Source of the DNA: Pseudomonas sp. HOU2
GTDB taxonomy: Bacteria > Pseudomonadota > Gammaproteobacteria > Pseudomonadales > Pseudomonadaceae
NCBI RefSeq assembly: GCF_040729435.1
Contig: NZ_CP160398.1
Location: forward strand, 3,100,001-3,164,000
Direction: 5' to 3'
DNA: 64,000 bases
Made by a program: the position numbers and the translations under genes. Positions within the stretch are counted from its first letter, which is position 1, and every line of letters starts with the position of its first letter. Positions 17,769 to 26,161 of the stretch are shown here, piece by piece. Under the pieces are notes generated by a model. The model was not told where the DNA came from. It saw nothing but the letters and a program-made list of their open reading frames with translations, and made no database searches.

Positions 17769-19139
17769 TCAGTAGCAGTAGCTGGGTTGGATTGGTGTGG
17801 AGGAGTTTTTCTTCAAGTGTTCCAAACCGAAACGGGCGCCATCACTACCCTTCGCGAGGGCCATTTGGTAACAGGCCATGGCTCGAGATGGATCTTTGGT
17901 ACCCCATTCGCCGCTAGCGAAGGTAGATCCCAACTTGCTGATCGCGTTGGCATTGCCCATTTTTACGGCGCCCATCAGTGCTTGCTCTGCAAGCGCAGGA
18001 TTTTTGCAGGGACCGTCGGATGTTAGTTCGTTGCCATCGCAGTAAAACTCGGAAAGTCCCATCGCACCGTTCGGCAAAGTCGTGGCCGCTGCTTTGAATA
18101 GTGACTCCAAAGTATCCGTTGGCACCTGCGGCGCCATGCCCGAGAGGCTCAAAATAGCGGCTTTATAACTGGCAAGTGGGTCTCCGGAGTGTGCTGCACA
18201 TAACAAGTTTTCCAGCGTGGCCTCATACAACTCAACGGTGCGAGGCTGGTCTTCCGGTGCACCCAATGCTTCGAACGCCTCGGCACGCTGGAAACAGAGA
18301 CTTTCTTCCTTGCTCATAGTCGGCGTACTCGCCGCGAGCAGGTCTTTCTCGCGAATAGACCAGTCTTCAACGCCTTCAAGCACCCAGCACGCCTGACGGG
18401 AAAAATTGAAGACTTTGACGTTGCTCCAGCCGGCGCGTCGATCCACAACAGTTGAGTGGCTGTCGTCGTATTCCCAAATCACAACACCCGGCGTTTTGCG
18501 AGATTCAATAGATGCCATCAACGGATAGGCCAATCCGGCGCCCTTCTCGCCCGTGGTCACAGGCTCGAAACGTCCCGGCTCGGCTTTTGGCTTTAACACC
18601 ATCGACTTGACGGTAAACGCGGTGAGCCGGCGCTGTGCTTCGATATCGGCAGAAAACACTGCCAGGAAGGGTAAGAAATCCTCGGATGGGCAAGCATTAC
18701 TGGCGCTGACTTTTTCGGATAACTGCGCCGACTGTGCCGGCACAATCTTGTCCAGATACGCCGAGCGCTCGCGGCTCATTCTGGCGATGCACGAGTTAAC
18801 AGCGAACACATGCGCAGGCATCCCCGTCTCGATCTCGAATGCTTCCAAAGGGCAGTTCGCATCGCGTAATTTCAGCCACGCACGTTGCGACTCTTTGACC
18901 TTCGCCGCGTACTCTGCACCCAACGCCGGATCTGCTCGATAGTCAGATTCAAGTCGCGCCATCAACTGCTTGTAGCTAACGTTCAACTGCGCATCGGCAG
19001 CCTTCTTCGCCGCCTCCGAGCAGGGCACCATTTCCAGGCTTGAGGCTACATGGCTGCAGTCGTCCTGCGCATAGGCCGCTGAAACCGGCAGTAGTAGTGC
19101 GACCAACAGCGTAAAAACAAAGCGGTTCACTGTGTTCAT
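17769..19139 (-). CDS. Exported LprI-like protein with Sel1-like C-terminus
   Basis: This 456-residue protein has a signal peptide (cleavage after AYA, about residue 22) and an LprI-like N-terminal domain clearly paralogous to the protein at 10650-11408: LNVSYKQLMARL, KESQRAWLKLRDANC, NSCIARMSRERSAYLD. The C-terminal 150 residues look like Sel1/tetratricopeptide repeats (DPLASYKAAILSLSGM, PALAEQALMGAVKMGNANAI, MACYQMALAKGSDGA). ATG at 19139 was chosen because it begins the signal peptide. An inhibitor or envelope-protection role is possible by family, not shown. Confidence 0.77.
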   Translation of the reverse strand: MNTVNRFVFTLLVALLLPVSAAYAQDDCSHVASSLEMVPCSEAAKKAADAQLNVSYKQLMARLESDYRADPALGAEYAAKVKESQRAWLKLRDANCPLEAFEIETGMPAHVFAVNSCIARMSRERSAYLDKIVPAQSAQLSEKVSASNACPSEDFLPFLAVFSADIEAQRRLTAFTVKSMVLKPKAEPGRFEPVTTGEKGAGLAYPLMASIESRKTPGVVIWEYDDSHSTVVDRRAGWSNVKVFNFSRQACWVLEGVEDWSIREKDLLAASTPTMSKEESLCFQRAEAFEALGAPEDQPRTVELYEATLENLLCAAHSGDPLASYKAAILSLSGMAPQVPTDTLESLFKAAATTLPNGAMGLSEFYCDGNELTSDGPCKNPALAEQALMGAVKMGNANAISKLGSTFASGEWGTKDPSRAMACYQMALAKGSDGARFGLEHLKKNSSTPIQPSYCY

Positions 19140-19244
19140 CCTTGAGTCATTCAGGCTTTGCGCTCGGCGAGCCGGGGCCAAACCACGTTCACGCATAATA
19201 AAGAGTAGCCTGCCCTATTAAACGCAAAACATTGGCAGCCATCG

Positions 19245-19781
19245 CTATTTAGCGCCATTTATTTTCTTGATATAAGATTTTATCAACCCTGCATTAACAT
19301 AAGGAAAATGTTGCTCCTCACCTTCTTGATATCCTTCCATCCCACTCAGATTCTTATCAAATCGGACAAGCTTATTCACAACCAATTTATTGCCCGCACT
19401 TTTTTCATACCCATAAACTTGATAAAGGGTCCCGTACGTTCTAATTCCTCTGCTCGTAATTTCCCAAGAAACCAAAACAAGCACATTTTTCTTACCCTTA
19501 ACTGGATAAAAGAAAATCGACTCAATTTTTGGGTCTGACCCAGCCACATCGTATTTATCGACAAGACTTCTATTTTTTTTATTGTCGCCCCCAACAACAT
19601 CCAGAACCAGAGAAACAGGAAACTCCTCGCTCGTCGTCTGCAGGAATGATAATTCACCCCCATTTACGACGTCAGTTCTAAATGGTCCTTGGATTACCGT
19701 TCCCTGAAGATAGTCTACATCTTGCGCACTGCTGGAGTTTGCCAGAAGGAAAACAAAAGCAAACATAAATACACGGAGCAT
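19245..19781 (-). CDS. Exported protein, unknown, AT-rich
   Basis: The 178-residue product has a signal peptide (MLRVFMFAFVFLLANSSSA) and a mostly beta-strand mature domain ending in a Lys-rich tail. Its base composition is visibly richer in A and T than the flanking core genes, as is common for horizontally acquired immunity or toxin-linked genes. I recognise no family. It stands apart from the run to its left by about 105 bases. Confidence 0.7.
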   Translation of the reverse strand: MLRVFMFAFVFLLANSSSAQDVDYLQGTVIQGPFRTDVVNGGELSFLQTTSEEFPVSLVLDVVGGDNKKNRSLVDKYDVAGSDPKIESIFFYPVKGKKNVLVLVSWEITSRGIRTYGTLYQVYGYEKSAGNKLVVNKLVRFDKNLSGMEGYQEGEEQHFPYVNAGLIKSYIKKINGAK

Positions 19782-19887
19782 AGCAGAACGACCTCTTAGT
19801 TAATGTTCATAAGTGCAGCGAGTGCTTGAAACCTACTGTTCCTGTCCGCATATCCATTTTGGCCGCCATTCACCATTTGGGGAAATT

Positions 19888-19935
19888 GGGGACAGACCAC
19901 GTTTTTCGGATACTACTAAAAGGTGGTCTGGCCCT
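19888..19935. repeat. Inverted repeat cagaccac / gtggtctg
   Basis: The arms ggggacagaccacg and aggtggtctg lie about 20 bases apart, next to the 5' end of the truncated DUF6124 copy. A related half (ggccaaaccacgttcacg) is seen near 19177. They may be a REP-like or mobile-element remnant, which is inference. Confidence 0.45.
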
Positions 19936-19945
19936 ATTTCACTCC

Positions 19946-20221
19946 TTCCCGCCTACCAACGACAAACAGTCCAAACGCCGCAAAGGCAGACTCTTCACCG
20001 TCGCCAATGACATCGACTCGGAAGACCTCCTGGCCAACGCCTCCGAAGACATGTTGTCCATCAGCGCCATCGCTGCCAAATTAGCCGACGATGTCGAAGG
20101 CCCCAACCGTTCCGTAGCGTTAGCCCTTAGCCGAATTGCCGATGGCGCGCAGCTTATGGTGGAGCGTGCGCTGGATCATCTGGAGGAGTTAACTGCGGCG
20201 AGGCAGGAAGTGAAGACGTAA
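19946..20221 (+). pseudogene. 5'-truncated DUF6124-type gene copy
   Basis: The last 70 residues (DSEDLLANASEDMLSISAIA... SRIADGAQLMVERALDHLEE) are clearly paralogous to the intact gene at 10228-10590, with runs of identical bases such as ggccaacgcctccgaagac. Upstream of about 19946 the similarity stops and is replaced by unrelated sequence with an inverted repeat. The reading frame stays open back to 19826, so a chimeric 131-residue product is possible. I call it a remnant because the conserved N-terminal amphipathic segment is missing. Confidence 0.6.
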
Positions 20222-20232
20222 AGATAAGAAGG

Positions 20233-20256
20233 GGACGGATTCAAATAAATCCGTCC
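20233..20256. terminator. Hairpin at end of DUF6124 remnant and T6SS cargo genes
   Basis: The inverted arms ggacggatt and aatccgtcc lie between the converging DUF6124 remnant and the minus-strand small exported gene. No strong T run follows on either strand, so termination is plausible but weak. Confidence 0.5.
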
Positions 20257-20276
20257 TCCGTTAAGCTATTTTTCGG

Positions 20277-20687
20277 TCAGTTATTCAGCTTGGCAACGCA
20301 CTTCTCATAAAGCTCTGAATACTTTTTGTCGTACACCAATTCAACCGGCTCATCCAGATCAGCCGAGGCATTAAACAAGGTTTTGTCTTGCGCATAATAC
20401 TTGATCCAGCCGACGATACCTTCTCCCGACGTATCATAGTGCAACTGCGCGAGCACTCTTTCTCCATTGTCATCATCAATCAGCAAGTTGATGTTTTCTT
20501 TCTTTGTATAACGAAATGGAAAATTACTGCTTCTAACCAGCTCTGTCAGATACCCATAGCAACCCGCACTGTCTGAGCGCGCATCAACAGCTTCATCGTT
20601 ACCTGCAAACACCAAACTGGCGAAAGCCGAAAAAACAAAACCAAAAAACAGGTTCAAGCTGATACGTTTATATTTCATGACCTTCAT
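20277..20687 (-). CDS. Small exported protein, candidate T6SS immunity protein
   Basis: The 136-residue product has a signal peptide (about residues 5-29, ending LVFA) and a small mature domain with two cysteines (GCYGYL, EKCVAKL). Its ATG lies directly against the stop codon of the peptidoglycan hydrolase gene upstream, with no intervening base. A periplasmic partner encoded right after a periplasm-acting effector is the normal arrangement of a T6SS immunity gene. That role is inferred from position and export signal; no family was recognised. It is AT-rich compared with the T6SS core. Confidence 0.62.
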   Translation of the reverse strand: MKVMKYKRISLNLFFGFVFSAFASLVFAGNDEAVDARSDSAGCYGYLTELVRSSNFPFRYTKKENINLLIDDDNGERVLAQLHYDTSGEGIVGWIKYYAQDKTLFNASADLDEPVELVYDKKYSELYEKCVAKLNN

Positions 20688-23609
20688 TTATTCACCTTTC
20701 TCCAATGCTTCTACAAAACGAGCGCGAATCGCCTCAATGTGTTTTTTGTATACTGCTTGCACATTCGTATCGGTAGAGTGCCAGCGTGCCCACTGACCAT
20801 TGTGCCGCTTGATATAGGCCGCCTTATACTCCATCCCCGCTATCACCGAAGGCAATACGACAAAAACTTTCTTCTTGTCGGTGATTTGTGCGTTGCCGCC
20901 TTGCCCGCTCATCCCTTTGTTTTCAAATGCCGACCACGTACCGGTGGGGGTGTATTCAGGATTGGCCTCAAAAATAGAACTGTCCCAACCATAGTATGGA
21001 GGTTGACCAAAAGCTTCCATACCACCGGTTCCGCAATGCGCGTATTGACCGGACTCAAAGTGGCCGGTCTCATCGCGGTACATACGCTCAATAATGACCG
21101 CCATCTCTTTACCGTATTTCTCGTAAATTACTTTGATTGCGGCCTTGCCATCTGCGACTGTAAATAATCCAGCATGAGCAACAGGACCTTTGGCCTTGAA
21201 ATTACCAATGAACTCTATCGGATGAAAATGATAAATCTGACTTGGTAATGGGATTTGCATGGCACCTGCCATCTCATCCCAGAACACGAGTTTATCTATT
21301 CGCTCTTGCTCATGCTTGAGTAATTCAGGCGAGTCCTTCATCAATTTTTTCAGCCGCTCCCACTTGGGCTCACTGGATTTCGCTTGCCATTCCGTAGGAT
21401 GGTAAGCAATTAGCTTCGACCACTCGCTGCGGATCTCAGGATCTCGCAAAGCGCTTTGCAATTCAGCAGACGTAACTTCGTTATCCTGAGTACCTTTTGC
21501 ATCAATCTTGGCATACAGCTCCTTAAAGAAAGCGGGCATGTCACCTGGATCCAGAAACCCGTCGGCTGTGGCATTGCTCTCTTTGATGACTTTGAAGCCA
21601 AGCTTTTCCCAATCATGCTGGCAGATGATTTCTTGTTTTTCTTTTTCGATAAACCCGGTTTGCGGTTTGCCGTCACTCTGAAAAGTGGCCCGAACCCATT
21701 CCTTGCCTGCACTGTCTTTAATAATGGTGGGGCGATCAACGGGCACTAATGTATCTGCTGGTAGCCCGGGTTCCTGAGGCGTGAATACCGGTGCCTCGTC
21801 GGTACCACCTTTGGTAGCTAATAGCTGACCCTTTTTCAACTTCAGATATTTTTTGCCTTCAACCAATGCCGCAGGGTTTTTCAAATACTCTTCAAGTTTT
21901 TCATCCGAGCTGAAAATCTCGATGTGAACCTGATGTTTCTTGTTGATATTTCCTTTATCGTCCGCAGGTGTTTCGTAGAGACCTAGATAACCGATCGGCT
22001 CACCCGCCTTGATTGCTGAATTACACACCACAACACTGTCAAAAACAGTAGGAATTGTGCTTTTTCTCTTGATAACAGCACCTGACCCGACATCGTCCAC
22101 ACTGCACCAGAACGTCGCAGGCAAAACACCCTCGCCCTTTAGGCCTGTGCCTCCCGACGGAACGAAAGTGCATTCTGCCATGGGGTACTTTTTACCATCC
22201 ACTAACAGCCATTTGATCTTGTCACTGTCAAAGCGGATTGTACTTCCGGTACACAGCACTTGATCGGGAGCTACTTGTTCTCCTGCTTTATCGCCGGATG
22301 GAGCACCTCGAACTTTCAGACCACGTGGAGCTGTAATCGTAGCCTCCACCATGCCTTTCCAGTAGCCAGGAACCTTGCGCTCGGGTGGGAGCACTGTTTT
22401 CAAGCGTTCCTTGTTTTTGCTGTTCTTAATGGGCTGACCGTCTTCTTCGATAGCGAACCAGACGACATCATCTTTCTTGAGTTCACCAATTTTGCCCTTG
22501 AGGATTTTGCCCTGAGCAAAATTGTATTTACCGTCAGCCGTCGGCTGCTCTTTTAGTACTTCAAACTCGACACCCGACGGTATGTTTTCCACGACCTTAC
22601 TTTGTGGATCGTCTTTATGATGTGTTCGAGCAGGCCAGCCACCGTTAACAACGGCAACCACTCTAGGGGCTTTCTCTTCTTCTGCCGTATAAAGCTCATA
22701 GGGCAACACGTGCATGTAAAGACTAAAGAAAACCAGCTTATTGGTTTTTACCCCCTCGGACTTTTCATTCGCGGGTGATTCATACTCGTGTCGAACAAGA
22801 CAAAATGAAGTGGAGTACTGCAAGCCTTTGGCCGGTTCGAAATCCGACGTCAGATAGTTCTTGTTCAAGCGATAGGCGACGACTACCCCATCGGCCATAC
22901 AGCGCACAGGCTCATCCCTGATGCACTGTGGTGCACTGGCGTTAGTGATGTGGATTCCACCGTGCCAGAAATGGTTGCTTCCGAGCAAATAGTGCCCGGC
23001 TGTCTCGCCTTCCAAGGCTTTGTACAGTTCCTCTGCATCCTCAAACTGGCTGCCGCCATGCTTCCTGATCGGGTATTGGAAGCTCATTTTTTGCGTCGAC
23101 GCAGCGGCAGCAGGCGTTGTGGCAGGTGTTGCCGCAGGAGCGGCCGCCGTTGCGTTATCCGGATGCGTCAGATTCGAGATATCGAACCCACGAGGGTTCA
23201 CCGTCGCATGACCTTGCGCCAGGTTGGGGTGACCTTTGGTGCCGTTCCTCAAAACCTCAAAATGCAAATGGGCACCGGTTCCGATACCGGTGTTGCCACA
23301 CGGACCGACCGTTCCACCCTTTGCTACCGCTGCCCCCATCGCCAAGGGCGATGCTGAGCGCATATGTGCATAAAGCGTATGCACGATTTCAGCGCCATTC
23401 GCGTGCTCTAGAACGACCACATTGCCGTAGCCATTCATGACACCTTTATAAACAACCTTTCCCGCGCCGGCTGCTGGAATGGGTGTTCCAGCGGGTGCCG
23501 CCCAGTCTTCACCCCGGTGTGGTCTGACCAACCCGCTCACCGGATGCACTCGAGTAGGGTTCCATGCACTCGTATAATGAAATGGCGCGCCTGGATTAAA
23601 ATATTCCAT
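20688..23609 (-). CDS. T6SS peptidoglycan hydrolase effector: M23 endopeptidase plus C-terminal lysozyme-like domain
   Basis: This 973-residue protein has no signal peptide, fitting delivery by T6SS. Residues 1-130 are an M23/LytM metallopeptidase with the zinc pattern H31xxxD35 and H114-L-H116 (TGAHLHFEV), which cuts peptide cross-links. The middle repeats M23/SH3-like modules (residues about 180-600). Residues about 670-720 include an EF-hand-like segment, and residues about 800-973 (ERMYRDETGHFESGQYAHC, GGMEAFGQPPYYGW) look like a lysozyme-type glycan hydrolase domain with a candidate catalytic Glu. The 2-domain idea resembles reported dual amidase-lysozyme effectors, but the pairing here is inferred. 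It lies three genes after vgrG. Confidence 0.78.
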   Translation of the reverse strand: MEYFNPGAPFHYTSAWNPTRVHPVSGLVRPHRGEDWAAPAGTPIPAAGAGKVVYKGVMNGYGNVVVLEHANGAEIVHTLYAHMRSASPLAMGAAVAKGGTVGPCGNTGIGTGAHLHFEVLRNGTKGHPNLAQGHATVNPRGFDISNLTHPDNATAAAPAATPATTPAAAASTQKMSFQYPIRKHGGSQFEDAEELYKALEGETAGHYLLGSNHFWHGGIHITNASAPQCIRDEPVRCMADGVVVAYRLNKNYLTSDFEPAKGLQYSTSFCLVRHEYESPANEKSEGVKTNKLVFFSLYMHVLPYELYTAEEEKAPRVVAVVNGGWPARTHHKDDPQSKVVENIPSGVEFEVLKEQPTADGKYNFAQGKILKGKIGELKKDDVVWFAIEEDGQPIKNSKNKERLKTVLPPERKVPGYWKGMVEATITAPRGLKVRGAPSGDKAGEQVAPDQVLCTGSTIRFDSDKIKWLLVDGKKYPMAECTFVPSGGTGLKGEGVLPATFWCSVDDVGSGAVIKRKSTIPTVFDSVVVCNSAIKAGEPIGYLGLYETPADDKGNINKKHQVHIEIFSSDEKLEEYLKNPAALVEGKKYLKLKKGQLLATKGGTDEAPVFTPQEPGLPADTLVPVDRPTIIKDSAGKEWVRATFQSDGKPQTGFIEKEKQEIICQHDWEKLGFKVIKESNATADGFLDPGDMPAFFKELYAKIDAKGTQDNEVTSAELQSALRDPEIRSEWSKLIAYHPTEWQAKSSEPKWERLKKLMKDSPELLKHEQERIDKLVFWDEMAGAMQIPLPSQIYHFHPIEFIGNFKAKGPVAHAGLFTVADGKAAIKVIYEKYGKEMAVIIERMYRDETGHFESGQYAHCGTGGMEAFGQPPYYGWDSSIFEANPEYTPTGTWSAFENKGMSGQGGNAQITDKKKVFVVLPSVIAGMEYKAAYIKRHNGQWARWHSTDTNVQAVYKKHIEAIRARFVEALEKGE

Positions 23610-23614
23610 ATTGA

Positions 23615-24085
23615 TTACTCACTGTACTCATCACAGTAGAAGACCGAACTTCCTTGTTGCTTTGGGTCGGCGATCAAAATCGGAGCATTACCTTCACTCT
23701 GATTTATTTTTAAGTCTTTGAAGCGCTCACGTAAGGCGGCTTCAACAACCACTGGACTTTCATTCAAGTAGATGGCGTGAACACTGAAAGGGCCTTTATA
23801 CGGAATGGCAATCTGGCTGACCGTCAAACCATAGAATTTATCGTTCACGCAATAAAACGCTGCTTCATCAACCCGACAAGGCTCAAGTTTTTTATCAATA
23901 AAATATTGGCCACTTGGCTTGTTGGTAACCGGGTCGAGAAAAATGTTATGGATGTTGCACGTTTCAATACCGGTGAACTGCTCCTCCAGCGTCATTTGGG
24001 AGCAAGCGCTTAATACCAAGAGAGCAATAAGCAGCGGAGCCCGTTTGAATCGCTGCATTGCCTGAGATGTTCTGATGTTGAGCAT
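23615..24085 (-). CDS. Lipoprotein, candidate immunity or adaptor for the adjacent effector
   Basis: The product is a lipoprotein with the lipobox LSAC near residue 28 of a 156-residue form. Three more cysteines in the mature part (ETCNIHN, EPCRVDE, FYCVND) suggest disulfides. ATG at 24085 has AAGG 9 bases upstream; ATGs at 24094 and 24058 are alternatives. It sits between vgrG and the effector, with 5 bases to the effector start. A surface or periplasm-facing lipoprotein beside a cell-wall toxin fits an immunity protein. No family recognised. Confidence 0.6.
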   Translation of the reverse strand: MLNIRTSQAMQRFKRAPLLIALLVLSACSQMTLEEQFTGIETCNIHNIFLDPVTNKPSGQYFIDKKLEPCRVDEAAFYCVNDKFYGLTVSQIAIPYKGPFSVHAIYLNESPVVVEAALRERFKDLKINQSEGNAPILIADPKQQGSSVFYCDEYSE

Positions 24086-24096
24086 TCGCTTCATCC

Positions 24097-26133
24097 TTAC
24101 TCTGAAAACACAAAAAAAGCCTTCGGCTTAACCTTCTCAGGCGGCGCATTCAACAACGCCTGATCCATCAAACTCCCCGCCTTATCCTTATCCGCCGCCC
24201 CCGGCAGCACCGGCGGTTTAATCCCGATCCCGGTGCCGCTCCCTGGCGAGCCACCCGCATTAATCTTCACCACCGGCCCAACCACGGTCACACCACCACC
24301 ATCGAGCTTGATAAAGCTCCCACCCCCAAGAATGGTCAGCTCTGTCCCCGCCTCAATAACAATCTTGTCCCCAGCTTTAAGGTGAATCTCTTTGCCCACG
24401 CTGGTGAGCTGCGCCGTACCCAGCTTCACATGCTGGTTCTGCCCAACCGTGAGGTGATCATCCAGCTTCGCTTCAACCTTGCGGTCGGAAATCGTGGTGC
24501 GGTGTTCTTCGGCTTTGAGCTCGGTGTAGGTGTTCTTCACCACGGTGTCGTGGCGTTCGTTACCGACGCGGATTTTCTGGTCGTGCTCGATGTTTTCGTC
24601 CCAGTCGCGCTGGGCGTGGATGTAGATCTGCTCCGCGCCTTTTTTGTCTTCGATGCGCAGTTCGTTGTAACCGCCGCCACCCGGGGAGCTGAGGGTTTTG
24701 AAGACGCTGCGGGTTTTATTTGCCGGCAGGGCGTACGGCACCGGGTTTTCCTTGTGGTACAGGCAGCCGGTGACGAGGGGTTGGTCGGGGTCGCCTTCGA
24801 GGAAGGTGACGAGGACTTCCATGCCGATGCGCGGAATGCTGATGGCGCCGTAGCGGTCGCCGGCCCAGGAGCTGGAGACGCGTAGCCAGCAGCTGGTTTT
24901 GTCGTCGGCCAGGCCTTCGCGGTCCCAGTGGAATTGCACTTTGATGCGGCCGTATTGGTCGCAGTGGATTTCTTCGCCTTTGGGGCCGGTGACCATGGCG
25001 GTCTGGCTGCCGAGCACGCGCGGTTTCGGGTGTTCGAGGGCCGGGCGGTAGAACACGTCCCACGGGGTGGCGAGGAAGGTGTTGCGGTAGCCCTGGTGGA
25101 AGTCGTCCTTGTTGTCGGTGGTGTCGCTGGTCACGCCTTCTTCGAGGACTTGCGGCTGTTTGCCTTCGTGGAAGATTTCGGTGAGCAGCCACAGGTCGTT
25201 CCACTCGCTGCGCGGGTGGTCGGACATGGCCATGAAGTGGCCGCTGACCAGTTTGGTCTGGTCGCCACGACCTTCGGCCTGACGGTAGTCGGCGCGGTGG
25301 CGTTCGAGGGCGCGCTGGCTGAGGAACTTGCCGCGCGCACGGTCGATGAAGCGGCCCGGGTAGTCGTAGTCTTCCAGATCCGGTTCGGTGCTTTCGCCAT
25401 CCGGTTTGTACGCTGCTTCCATTTGCAGGCGCGGTTTTTCGAAGTCGTAGTCGCGGCGCGTGGTGCGGCTGGTGCGGGTTTCCAGACGCAGTTTGAAGCC
25501 TTTGATCACCGGCTCTTCGGCGACCATGCCGCTGCCCTGTATGTAGGCGGTCGGCTGGCCGAGGTCGGGGAACACCGTTTGGTCGTCGCCGAACACCAGC
25601 AGGTGGGCTTTTTCGCTGTGCTGGAAGTGGTAGTGAATACCCTCCTCTTCGCACAGGCGCTGGACGAAGTGCAGGTCGGTTTCGTCGTACTGCACGCAGT
25701 AGTCGCGATCCGGGCACGGCTGGCTCAGCTGGAAGCTGTAGGCGTTGCCCTTGATCCCGTGTTCGTCGAGGATCAGCGCGATGATTTTCGGTGCCGACAT
25801 CTGCTGGTAGATACGCTGGTTGGTGCGGTGATGCAGGTATTGCAGTTGCGGCACCAGCGAGACTTTGTAGCGGGTCAGGCGCTTGCCGGCATCGCCTTGG
25901 GCGACGCGGTAGATCTGGCCGTGAATGCCCGAGCCCTGTGGATCGAATGCGAGAAACGCCTGCTTGTGCAGGAGTTTTTCCAGGTCCAGATCGGGGTTTT
26001 CGCTGACCAGTTCGAGGTCGAAACGAAACGGCTGGCTGATGCCTTCGGTGCCGGTGAACGACAGCACTTGCAGGTCGCCCACGTAGTCTTCGACCTTGAG
26101 GCTGAAGTGGGTTTCGTTAGCTGGGTTGAACAT
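24097..26133 (-). CDS. vgrG: VgrG (TssI) spike protein
   Basis: VgrG forms the trimeric puncturing spike at the tip of the Hcp tube. The 678-residue product has the gp27-like start (THFSLKVEDYVGDLQVLSFTG), the phage-like middle with CVQYDETDLHFVQRLCEEEGI, the gp5 OB segment (GPKGEEIHCDQYGRIKVQF), and the C-terminal needle (GDKIVIEAGTELTILGGGSFIKLDGGGVTVVG). The tail after the needle is short and Pro/Gly-rich, with no toxin domain. The ATG at 26133 begins 28 bases after the kinase stop; an upstream in-frame start lies inside the kinase gene and was rejected. Confidence 0.96.
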   Translation of the reverse strand: MFNPANETHFSLKVEDYVGDLQVLSFTGTEGISQPFRFDLELVSENPDLDLEKLLHKQAFLAFDPQGSGIHGQIYRVAQGDAGKRLTRYKVSLVPQLQYLHHRTNQRIYQQMSAPKIIALILDEHGIKGNAYSFQLSQPCPDRDYCVQYDETDLHFVQRLCEEEGIHYHFQHSEKAHLLVFGDDQTVFPDLGQPTAYIQGSGMVAEEPVIKGFKLRLETRTSRTTRRDYDFEKPRLQMEAAYKPDGESTEPDLEDYDYPGRFIDRARGKFLSQRALERHRADYRQAEGRGDQTKLVSGHFMAMSDHPRSEWNDLWLLTEIFHEGKQPQVLEEGVTSDTTDNKDDFHQGYRNTFLATPWDVFYRPALEHPKPRVLGSQTAMVTGPKGEEIHCDQYGRIKVQFHWDREGLADDKTSCWLRVSSSWAGDRYGAISIPRIGMEVLVTFLEGDPDQPLVTGCLYHKENPVPYALPANKTRSVFKTLSSPGGGGYNELRIEDKKGAEQIYIHAQRDWDENIEHDQKIRVGNERHDTVVKNTYTELKAEEHRTTISDRKVEAKLDDHLTVGQNQHVKLGTAQLTSVGKEIHLKAGDKIVIEAGTELTILGGGSFIKLDGGGVTVVGPVVKINAGGSPGSGTGIGIKPPVLPGAADKDKAGSLMDQALLNAPPEKVKPKAFFVFSE

Positions 26134-26161
26134 AAAGCGCTCCCTGTTCGAATGTCGTCCG

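Noticed and set aside
19826..19945. Upstream part of the open frame leading into the DUF6124 remnant
   Set aside because: It has no similarity to the N-terminal half of the intact copy and contains an inverted repeat; it reads as junction sequence, so only 19946-20221 is called.
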